A DNA stretch of 64,000 nucleotides, taken from assembly GCA_964036295.1 (NCBI GenBank), contig OZ038470.1, positions 13,955,578 to 14,019,577 on the forward strand. The letters run 5' to 3'. The DNA comes from Plumapathes pennacea. Lineage: Eukaryota; Cnidaria; Anthozoa; Antipatharia; Myriopathidae. Numbering within the stretch: the first letter of the stretch is position 1; each line of letters begins with the position of its first letter. Below, piece by piece: positions 38,701-47,748 of the stretch. The notes under the pieces are model-generated. The model was given only the letters and a program-made list of their open reading frames with translations, was not told the origin of the DNA and made no database searches. The position numbers and the translations under genes were made by a program.

Positions 38701-39367
38701 TGGGAATGACTGACCCTGGGACAACTCAGCACAAAAGCTAATTTCAAACCCTGTTGCTAGCAAAATGTCTAGCTTGAATTATTTTACAAACTGAAAAAAA
38801 AAAATGCAAGCTAGGCATTTGAAGAGTAATATGGATTGGGCAGCTGTTCTATCAACTGTATGCAATTTTATATTTACTGACCTTGAGGACACCCATCCTT
38901 TTGTAGCTGGGCTGTGAACCTAGGGTCAAGAGGTCAACAAAATGAAACCTGGTTTACTGTATCATTATCACAATATTATAACCCATCATCCTGGCAAGAA
39001 CTGAAGTCATCAAAATCACAATTGTACCATAATGTTGCACTTCTTATTTTCTGAGAAAATACAGTTGTGGACTGTGGCCATTTACCTTACTGATCTAATT
39101 CAGCTGTTTGCTTCAACTCCCACATACTCATGTCAATTTTCCACTTTTTTTTTCTATATTGCATGTAGAGTGTCTATCTGAATTTTTTTAAATGTATAAT
39201 TATGAAACAACTCGCAAAGGGATTGTCGCCTGTGATCTAAAATGGGACTTATCACGATCAGTGACAATAGTAGCAAGGTGGTTATTATTTACCTCTAGTT
39301 CCTTGGCACTGTGTTGTTCTTCTGCACCAGACCAGGACAGTACTCGAAAGGGGATTTTCTTAGGCAT
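25908..39367 (-). CDS. CEP104: CEP104, TOG-domain ciliary-tip protein
   Basis: Thirty-seven coding exons sum to 2664 nt (887 residues; human about 925): 39367-39293, 38919-38882, 38238-38147, 37908-37827, 37705-37666, 37483-37385, 37196-37122, 36630-36545, 36252-36204, 35745-35685, 35399-35260, 35016-34945, 34454-34427, 34198-34041, 33621-33572, 33291-33269, 33038-33012, 32392-32319, 31707-31537, 31391-31330, 31105-31069, 30928-30893, 30633-30568, 30455-30396, 30120-30044, 29448-29421, 29135-29055, 28805-28680, 28410-28360, 28201-28160, 28063-28027, 27490-27457, 27278-27170, 26918-26780, 26628-26573, 26374-26311, 26026-25908. Domains: N-terminal jelly-roll-like domain (~1-150; MPKKIPFRVLSWSG start), coiled coil (~213-300; RYDYAKKLSQVITDL), Ser/Pro linker, TOG array (~398-671), second coiled coil, then Cys/His zinc fingers (~727-850; CIFCGEQNPNF, CDHCAQVVEI, CPKCKEAI, CPLCHKSL). 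CEP104 binds tubulin and EB1 and works at ciliary tips and distal centrioles. The human SKIP motif position reads SKAP here. Orthology is very secure; the shortest exons are less so. Confidence 0.95.
26685..26717. repeat. (ACA)n microsatellite
   Basis: About nine 'aac' trinucleotides lie within a CEP104 intron between exons 26573-26628 and 26780-26918. Confidence 0.95.
26955..27085. repeat. Dispersed 'tccgtctta' hairpin repeat, CEP104 intron copy
   Basis: It contains 'ttcagttacagagaaaca', 'tgtgaaaattggcaagaacc' and the inverted 'ggacacctccctaa' / 'agggtgtccctcttagaggg' arms, all shared with the array at 14680-15185. It lies in the intron between CEP104 exons 27170 and 26918. Confidence 0.75.
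29205..29400. repeat. AAATTTCG-rich foldback repeat, copy 2
   Basis: Words such as 'caaatttcg', 'cgaaaattcgc' and 'gcaaaatttcgaa' recur, and the end 'ttttgcacagcactgtaa' mirrors the start of the 3778-4015 copy. It lies in the CEP104 intron between exons 29421 and 29135. Confidence 0.65.
29639..29672. repeat. Poly-C tract
   Basis: An almost pure run of C of about 30 nt, interrupted by single T or A residues, in a CEP104 intron. Confidence 0.95.
29871..29940. repeat. (CCAA)n / (CAAA)n microsatellite
   Basis: Tandem 'aacc' units pass into 'caaa' units in the CEP104 intron between exons 30044 and 29448. Confidence 0.9.
32703..32931. mobile_element. MITE-like element with TTCACACCAAC terminal inverted repeats
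   Basis: A 229-bp block starts 'ttcacaccaac' and ends 'gttggtgtgaa', an exact 11-bp terminal inverted repeat. Internal sub-repeats such as 'aaacaggttt', 'ctggtttaaacc' and 'ggtttaattaaac' are also palindromic. No target-site duplication is obvious. It lies in the CEP104 intron between exons 33012 and 32392. No coding capacity is visible. Confidence 0.8.
35820..35912. repeat. Dispersed 'tccgtctta' hairpin repeat, second CEP104 intron copy
   Basis: 'ctaagatggacacccta' and 'gagaggtatccgtctta' form the inverted arms around 'gaaccagctccaactgtcc', matching the copy at 11355-11435. It lies in the intron between CEP104 exons 36204 and 35745. A shorter related fragment may be present near 35080-35140. 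Confidence 0.7.
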
Positions 39368-41841
39368 GTAGTTTCAACATCCAGCAACTGCTACGTCAGA
39401 GGAACATACACACTACTAACTGGATACTGTACTATGCTGCACAGATACATAATTGTATTACTAGAGAACACAACTGTTACATGGCACACAGTAGGTGATA
39501 TCGATGATACTGATGGGTCCGTAGTTTTATATTATTTATTTTTATTTTTATTATCACAACTAAACACGTTGTACAAGAAGAAAACGTCGACCAGCATTTA
39601 GAAGTTTTTTTCACCCAAACTACAGGGTTGGAGTACATGTCACGATAGTGATCCATTTCGATTTAATTCACTTTGGCAGTATTATAAACTTCTCCATCTT
39701 CATTAATCCTTCATCGGTGGTCAGACAATTTCGTGAGATGAAAAACAACAAATCTGAAGTTTTGTTTTACCTTTTAGCTCGTATCTGGTTCGTGACGACA
39801 GCTTGCCCTTCACATTCTCCACACAACGGGCATATGTCCTCCTTTTCTAAATTCTGACCATATAATTTACTGTTGAAGCATATTGTTTGGACAAACTGTT
39901 GATCCACAACAGTCTGTTTGCGTGCAGTAGTCAACTGCAACACTGAGCGCCCCTGATCTACTGCAGCAGCGGCATTCTCTAGTGCTCATGCGTGTTTTAT
40001 CAGACTGACCTCCCGCTGGGTTGTGCCTAAATCGTAACCAACGGGAAGGACAGCCGCGCAAGACTGAAAACGAGTTTAGACCCGATCGCCTCACGACCAA
40101 GAATCGGACGATGTCGGTAAATCCAAGATGGCTGTCTTCTGTGTATTCATCGCCTTCAAGCCTTTAAGTGAAATAACATCGCTTCATTTCATCATAGTTC
40201 AGACGATATACATATAAACGACCGGTCATTTTGGTGTCTTGAACAGGGTTAGGGTTTTATAGAGTCAGCGGAACACCCCTAGCCAAATTCGTATTGAGTA
40301 CCCTCCCACCCACCCCCCGGGGTTTCATTTCAGGGAAGATTTCAACTTTAATCCGACTCCTTTTACCCTTTCGAAATGTCGGATATCAAGGCTTTAGAGT
40401 ATTCTACCTTGAATGTAGGAGAACTACCCGAAAGCCTTCCAAATTTGTTAACTTGTTTATTTTTTGAGTTGAAAGGAAAATTTTGTCTGCATCTCTGTGC
40501 GTAAAACAAAAAGCTGTCTGACTTTTCACCCTTTAAACAATCTGGCATGTGCTGGGTTTGTGTCAACGTGATCAATCTACTATTCAGCCAGGCTCCAAAT
40601 ATTGATAGTTAAATGAAATAAAGATACAGATGTTTGCTCAACACTTTGCAAACGTCAAGACTGACGTCTCAATAAAGCATATTTAATATTGGTGTGTAGA
40701 CAGTTTTAATTGGTAACTACAAAAGAGGCCCTAACCCGCAATGATAATCTTGGAAGTTAGTCCACACCATACATAGTTAACATACATGAACTTTATTTCA
40801 GTGTCAAGTGCATTTAGTTATAGAGCTAATTACCACCTTACTGGGCTTGTTCTTTTGGCAACCACAACATTTCGACGAGCACTATTCACAGCAGATAGTA
40901 AAAAGCCCTATGGAGGATTTCCTAGTTGAAGCAGCTGTCTTCAAATGCTAAGTACACACTGTCCCGTTACTCTATACTCTACTTGAAATCTTCAATTAGA
41001 GTATGCGATAAACGTAATTTTGATCACTTATTGTAGGAATTTTAAAGAGACCCTATCACCGTAGATGCTTTGCGCGCCTAGTGACTGACGGTGGCCATTT
41101 TCATATCATACGAAAATGGCGGATTCTTATGTTTTATACGTTTTATCGCAAAATAAATCAGCGCAAAATCAGAAAGTGTATTGAATACGGCAAGCAGCAA
41201 CAGTCAGATCAATCAGTCATAACATGGGCGCCTCAGGAAAGTCAAGCTTCGGATGTAGTTATAAAAATGGGTGCGCAAAGCATCTAGGGTGAGAGGATCT
41301 CTTTAAGCAAAAGTAGCATGGTGAGACGTTTGCACGGTCCGAGACTCTCATTCTAGTTCTAGTCAAGGGAATGTGTGACGCACCCAAGCGTTATTAACTA
41401 ATTAACTAGTTATTAATTACCGCTAACCTACTACACTATGTTTTACACACTTCCAGGTTTTAAATGAAACAGAAGGAAAATATGGAAACACTGGATACAA
41501 GCTACTATAACAATATGATGCTATTGCCTAAATCCCCTGGTGCAAACAGATAACACACTCTCCATTCGTGAAATCAATTATTTGGGTCTGAAATGCTGGA
41601 TTACTGATTATATGTGACGCACCCGAGCTATATTTTACACTTACATGGTTAAGCAGTTGGGTACTTGCTTTGGTTTTGGTTTTTTGACAGACATTAAAAA
41701 ATTAATAAACTGCTCCAAAACAATTTGCAATAAATAAATAAACCTGCATTTACTGATACTTTATGACATCCATGAATATATATCACTGACTCTTCCTAAA
41801 TGCCCAGTGTCAGTAATTTAACTAAACACTTGAGTTGGTAA
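39368..41841. other. Intergenic region upstream of CEP104
   Basis: This is the 5' flank of CEP104 (minus strand) and the 3' flank of the next minus-strand gene. Several short open frames (39311-39601, 40363-40575, 41081-41287) show no family features or phase-consistent splicing. The motif 'gtgacgcaccc' appears twice, near 41375 and 41616. I see no gene. Confidence 0.5.
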
Positions 41842-44800
41842 TCAGAAGTAGTTCTTATCTTCTGGCTGTTTAATTGACAGTGTAAATGCATTCTGTCTTT
41901 CCATTCTTGCACAAAGCTCCCTAAAAGGGGGATGACAGACATTGCATTAAGGCACAAACATCAAATGTAAAAAAAATGCATTTTTGGCAAATGAAACTGA
42001 AACTAAACTTTCTCATGCTAACAGTTAACTTCTAAAGTTTTCCTTGTTATGTTACGGTACGTCAAACAACTCTTTGTACATAACATTATTACTCACATTA
42101 GCTATTTTGTTTATGCAGAAATATTATACATTGCAACCAAATATCAAAATATGACCATCTATGGCTATGATTTGCAAAATATCAAAGAATTATTGCCCCC
42201 CTTTTGTTTTTTGAATTATTTTTACAATTTATTACTTTTTCCCATGTTTTTTTAATCTGTCTGTTTGTTACTCCTCTATTATAAATAACTTACTGAACTG
42301 TACAGTTTATGCAAAAGTGAATATAAACTAACAAAGTCTAATTATTTACCTGGAAACATGATCACAGTGCACAGTATGACAATCACAGCAAGTAATGCAG
42401 AGGGGTAAATATGCACTTGTCCACACATTTCCAAGCTTGGCCCTATAATGTCCGACTTTAAATAGATGCCTTTTGTACTTGCTCTTCACCAAGAAGTACT
42501 GGAAGGTGAGCCAGCCTCGTTCCACCTCAAAAGCCCAGTGCAAATCCTGGGATCTGCCTTTCAACAACAACAACAACAAAGAAAAAACAAACAAAACAAA
42601 ACAAAAAAAAAAACAAAATACATTACCAGTTAGTAATAAAAACCTGAAGAACTCACTTAAACTTTCAAAAATGAGATTTGGGACATATGGAGTGATCACT
42701 GAATATTAGCAATTTTTTTTTTTTTTTTTCTACCAGATGTGATCTTGTAGTTCATTTTGTTTCAACTATACATATCACCCACCTGATACAAACTCCAGGA
42801 AAGTGGGAAGTCACTGCAGCCTTGTGCTCAGGAAATTACTGTTTGAAAAACTTTGAAGTCTGTGGAATAAAATAATGGACTAGTCAAGTAGGACATCACT
42901 GCAGCCTTGTCAAATAAATTATGTTAAGTAAACAACTGTTTAAACACTCTTAAGTCTGTGGAATAACATAGTAGACTAAGTCAAGTGAATTTTTGTGAGG
43001 TACGTCTTGGTATATAACAAACTATGTACAACTTCAAAACTTGGCACATGAGATATTTTCATGATTAACATCACCCACCTGATACAAAACTCCAGGAAAG
43101 TAGGAAGTCACTGCAGCCTTGTGCTCAGGAAATTACTGCTTGAAAAACTCTGAAGGCTGTGGAATAAAATAATGGACTAGTCAAGTGGATTTTATGGGTA
43201 CACTGGCTACCCGACATTTTTAACCCTGAGGTTATTACGGGATGCCAGTACTCCTGTATTCTTTGATATATTTAATATTTGTAAACTTTTTTTTTTTTAA
43301 GTCTGGGGTAAATAAAAGGTTGTTGTTGTTGTTGTTATTCAACAAACTATGTGGGGTACATGCAAAGACCTCAGCAGAAATTTAAGAGCCCCATGGGTAC
43401 CACCCTTCTCAGCATGCATTAACAATCCATCAAATCTATCAGAGATCCATTACAGTCCTCAGCAAACAGGCCTACCAACTCTGAAAGTGACTTAGTTCAC
43501 AACTCAACCCCCCCCTGTTTTTTTCTTTTTTATTCATTGGGGGGGAGGGGGTACTCCTCAAAATTTTGGGTGGGGGTGTGTCGCCCGGGACTGACAACCC
43601 TTACCCTATTTCAGACCATAATTTGTAATTTTTGACCATATTTCAGACCAAAAAATGCAATTTTCGACCATATTTCAGACCAAATAACAAGTCTCTAAAG
43701 GTTAAAATTGATACCCTATTTCAGACTAAAAGGCTGAAAATGATACCCTTAGGGGTGGCACATACCTATATGGGAGTATCACCTCCCCCCCTCTCACCCT
43801 TGGGCCATGCCCAATATTCTGCCTGGCCCCGAAGCATGCTGAAGATGCGAATTTTGGGTGACGGTAGTTTGAAATTTAGACTTACCTTCCTTCCACAAGT
43901 TCCTTTCTTTACTTCAACCATCATCTGAAGGGCAAGGCCAACACAGCTTTCAACAGCGTCTCTGTTTAAATAGAAATTCTCTCTTTTGGGAACTTGTCCC
44001 TTATTTATTCATTCCTTCAATTTATTGAATTTAGTAATTCATTTATTCATTGTATGAATAATTAATCAATTCATTTAATAAATTAATTTATTCATTATAT
44101 GAATAATTAATCAATTCATTTATTCATTATATGAATAAATGAATAATTAAATAAATGCATGCATGAATGAATAAATCAATTCTGACTGGCCCAATGGAAT
44201 TATGGGTGTATGGTAATTTGAAATTTGGATTTGAATAAATCAATTCATTCACTTATACATTATTTAATTATTCATTTTCTCTTTTGTTTATTTTATCGTT
44301 TATTCTTTTGTTCATTTCTTTACTTGTTATTCTTTGTTCCTTTATTCATACATTAAAGAATAAAATAAATAAATAAAATAAATGAAATAAAATAAAATAA
44401 ATAAATTTTAATCATTGGGTGTGTTGGGTTAGGTTATGGCGCCATGGTTAGGGTCAAGTAGTGTTAGGGTCAGCGTTACGGTTACTTAGGGTTATGGTTA
44501 TGGGTTATGGGTTAGGAATGGGGCATCCTGTCGGGGGAGGGGGCCTGGGATGGTGGAAGTACACCAAGGGAGGTGACGGTTGCACAACCACGTTCACGGT
44601 CATCCCAGGCCCCCTCTCCCACCCCTCCCCTCAAATCCCATCCCTCCCAAATCACCTGTACAATCCAGTCCCTATCCACTACCCTCCGACCAACAGCCAA
44701 CCCCACTGAAGGAGGAAGAATGCAGATGAATATCAGCGAGGAGATAGACAGGAAGAGAGTCAAAACCGGGCCCTGAGGGGGCCGTGGGTGCATTGCCTCC

Positions 44801-47602
44801 CCTCTGATGAGTTGTAGGAGTAAGATGAGAGAGTTAGGGCTACAATGGGGAGAATTGGCCAAAGCAGTGGTACGCATAACAACCCTCTCGACAAGTTAAA
44901 TGGGTGGACCACCCCTCGGCGACGAGATCTTGGAGCTGCAAGTAGTCCTTTGTAGAGGATGGCACCCTCCATCCGGAGTACAAGCAAATGCGACTTGGCG
45001 GCAGAGACCCCCCCAAACAGAGGTGCCATCAATGTCGTTGAGGTCTATGTTGCCTGTAAGCCGACCAGTCTCGAGTCACCTGCCCATTCTTCTCATTTTG
45101 AGGATTGAAATGCGTACCACTGCTTTGGCCAATTCTCCCCATTCTAGTCCTAACTCTCCCACCTAACTCCTACAACTCACCAGAGGGAAAACAATGCGCC
45201 CACGGTCTCCTTAGAGTCCTGTTTCAAACCTCTTCCTGCCTATCCCTTTGCTAACATTCATCTGCACCCTTCCTCCTTCAGCAGAGTTGAATGATGGTCA
45301 TCATCAGGTTGATGGAAGGCACACAATGATCATACAGGGGACGAGGGACTTGAGGGGACTCAGATAGTTAGAAAGAGAAAAATGGATGATAATAGTCTCT
45401 GGAACAGCATGCTGGAGGAATGTCCACAACAGTCTCCAGGAAGTCAGCCCAGAAGAGTCTGTCCTCAACAGTCTGGAGGAAGTCAGCCTGGAACACTCTG
45501 CAGCAGCTGGAGGAGAACATCTGACTATAGTAGGGAGAACAGGAAACATGAGGTAAGAAAACAGTGTAAAATAATAATATTGTAATGGATGAAAATTGAG
45601 CATGGGTACTTACGAAAACAGAATATAATAGGGGAGAATTATATTATGTATTTTTTTGCTGTCTATAATAAAGCACAACAACATTGATAGTGAAAAGATG
45701 CTAATTAGGTGACCTTAAACTTTTTATACACATCACGCTACAGTATATTTTAGAACCTACAGTGTTGTATTCAGAGCGCATCATTGCGTCCTGGGATGCA
45801 CAAATCTCAATTTGGACGCAAAAAACTCCACGGACGCACTCGAAAAATTAATTAACAAGCGACTCTTTTCAAAATGCGACCCGCTAAGCAGAAAGCCGAC
45901 ACTGATCCTTCACCAACTGATAGTGCGTCGGTAAAGCACAATTTACGTGTTGCAACTTTCACTTACGACATGAATAAAAAACCACTCCATGATTTGGTTT
46001 TCTGTCGCATACGACAAGAAAAAAGTAGTACAATTTTGTAATGGTTAAATCCTGGAATGCGAGTGTGAATGCACAAATATTAAATCAAACGTTATTGTAA
46101 ACCACTGGCTGTTCGAGCAGCTCAGTTCATCGCAATGTGCACACCCTTTATTGATCACGACGACACCGCTTTTAATATGTCAAACAGTCAATATCTGTCC
46201 ACATAGAAATCTTAAAATATTGACCTTTAGTCTTGCACATCAACTAAAAATCAAGCTGTCAATTTTAGGCATAGCGTGGTGAAATGTGATAATCCAAAGA
46301 ATTGAATTCAGATTTGCATAAACATGTTTGTGCACATGGTAGAAGTCAATAAAATACATTTTAGCCAAAAACCTCCTCGAAAGAGAACAAAATGTGGCAG
46401 GAACATCAAAAATGTCCTATCAGCTTGTTATTTGTTTGGTAAGCAATGTGAATAATGACACAGCACAAATATTAATATTAAAAATGAATATTAATTAATT
46501 GGACCCCACAAAATCCTACTTGGACCCCTAAATTTTGGAAGAGGGGGTCCAAAGGACCCCCAGTTTTGAAATCCTGGACCTACACATAAACAAGTTTACT
46601 AAATACTAAATACCTCATCTGAATTGGAAAACAGTTTCAATCACCAGAAAAAAAAGAAATGCACTGTATCACAAAAATTATTTAAAAAAAAAAAAAAAAA
46701 AAAAAACGCACAATTATTTTGAATATATTTAGAACCTACACATAAACAAGTTTACTAAATACCTCATCTGAATTGGAAAACAGTTTCAATCACCAGAAAA
46801 AAAAATGCACTGTATCACAAAATTATAAAAAAAAAAACGCACAATTTTGAATTTCAAGGACTTGGAACTTCCACGGCAGTGAATCGCAAAGAATACTGCC
46901 TGCCCAGTGTCAGGCTGGATAGGGGACATAAGACATAAAAGCCCCAATAGGGTGCACAACCAACAGACACATGGATACCAATAGAACAACAAAGAGTGTA
47001 AGGCAATATAGTTTATCAAAGATTGAGGATACGAAGGAAAAAACGAAATGATGCAAACTAATGCTACGAAGCGACCGTAAAACAGGGGAAGTTGTACAGC
47101 CAGAGAAGTATGTAAAAAGCATTGCGAAAGGCAAAAGGAAACAAAATATATAGGGAAATAAGCTAGACCAGTACAAAGAAAATCTAAAGACGGGACAGGA
47201 AATAACATGAGTGTGAAACGAAGGGACATGCGACAAGGGAGAAACGAAGGCCAAACAAATTAACACGAGGTGTGATCAAAGTGACAAATGCGTTTTGCAT
47301 AAGTGACACGAGAAGGAAACTTGAACGCGCACATGGCCTGAGAAGGCGAGTTGGTTATGGGGAGAAACAACAAACAACAACGACAGAACCTAAAACTAAA
47401 TTACCTGTAAAAGGGGGCTTCGTTTTTTAGGCGTGGAGCTGGAGGCTTTGCCGGACGCTTTGGGCCGCTTCAGTCGACGCCGAGGGGAGTCCGGAGAGCA
47501 GAGGCGTTGGGAACTTGGAGGTTTCTTTTCTGCTGGAAATCATTCCGAACTTGGGGAACCTTGAAAATCTTGTGAAGCAACAGCGAACTCCCGCTCTTCC
47601 AT
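41842..47602 (-). CDS. Unrecognised protein with Cys/His-rich C-terminal region
   Basis: The model has five exons: 47602(?)-47405, 43924-43886, 43123-43079, 42546-42350 and 41920-41842, with GT-AG borders and matching phases (0, 0, 0, 2). Exon 1 is basic (SPDSPRRRLKRPKASGK, PKKRSPLLQ), followed by MMVEVKKGTCGRK, HKAAVTSYFPGVLYQ, then DLHWAFEVERGWLTFQYF and a C-terminal CITCCDCHTVHCDH cluster that could bind zinc, ending EDKNYF. I do not recognise the family. Oddities: read from the ATG at 47602, exon 1 meets an in-frame TGA at 47540-47542, which would be skipped only by a 27-nt GT-AG gap (47559-47533) or a different start. A second frame through the 42350 exon encodes a hydrophobic stretch instead of the Cys cluster. 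A near-copy of the third exon at 42777 is frame-broken. The 3' four exons are better supported than exon 1. Confidence 0.5.
42777..43190. repeat. Tandem partial duplication including an exon copy
   Basis: A ~115-bp unit at 43074-43190 (containing the exon HKAAVTSYFPGVLYQ and its donor) is repeated at 42777-42893, and a shorter, more diverged part again at 42885-42985. In the 42777 copy one T is missing just before the donor ('gtttgtatcag' versus 'gttttgtatcag'), shifting its reading frame. The spacing between copies is 297 bp. Confidence 0.85.
43540..43870. repeat. 'TTTCAGACC' repeat with G-rich end, copy 1
   Basis: Spaced units of 'accctatttcagacca' and 'gaccatatttcagaccaa' are followed by 'tacccttaggggtggcacata' and a C-rich tract. 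The inverted counterpart is at 61800-62100. This is a dispersed, probably mobile, repeat lying in an intron of the unrecognised gene. Confidence 0.8.
44005..44405. repeat. AT-rich 'attcatt / aataaatgaat' low-complexity block
   Basis: About 400 bp is dominated by 'ttcatttattcatt' and its complement, able to form cruciforms. It is non-coding. Confidence 0.85.
44417..44520. repeat. Degenerate TTAGGG-like interstitial telomeric repeat
   Basis: The sequence repeats 'ggttagggtt', 'gtgttagggtc', 'cttagggttatgg' and 'gggttatgggttagg'. Many units match TTAGGG or a one-base variant. Cnidarian telomeres are TTAGGG, so this may be a relic of end healing or a microsatellite expansion. Confidence 0.6.
44709..45290. 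mobile_element. Foldback element with ~180-bp arms
   Basis: The left arm (about 44709-44887) and right arm (about 45103-45290) are inverted copies: 'gaattggccaaagcagtggt' on the left pairs with 'accactgctttggccaattc' on the right, and 'tgcagatgaat' pairs with 'attcatctgca'. The middle contains unrelated sequence. It lies in the long first intron of the unrecognised minus-strand gene. Confidence 0.8.
45415..45515. repeat. Short tandem 'cagtctggaggaagtcagcc' repeat
   Basis: 'aacagtctccaggaagtcagcc' and 'aacagtctggaggaagtcagcc' recur 54 bp apart with 'agaagagtctgtcct' between them, plus a third partial unit 'ctgcagcagctggagga'. It is non-coding. Confidence 0.6.
46565..46855. repeat. Tandem duplication of a ~140-bp unit with poly-A
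   Basis: Two copies (about 46576-46718 and 46733-46853) share 'cctacacataaacaagttta', 'tacctcatctgaattggaaa', 'acagtttcaatcaccagaaa', 'tgcactgtatcacaaaa', a poly-A run and 'cgcacaatt'. The poly-A run is longer in the first copy. Confidence 0.9.
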
Positions 47603-47748
47603 CCAAGATGGACGACGTTCCTTCAGCGAATTGAAGTCGTCAAGATTCCCGCCAATCATTACCCATGACGCCCTCGTCAGGAGAACGAGGCGACAACTTG
47701 CTGAGGTGGTAGTTGTACCCAGTCTCCCAGTGCCTTACGTTTAGTTAC

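Noticed and set aside
42350-42420. Transmembrane reading (YPSALLAVIVILCTVIMFP) of the exon at 42350
   Set aside because: It requires a phase that does not match the upstream exon chain. The Cys-rich frame joins both neighbours in phase and reaches a sensible stop. It remains a possible alternative.
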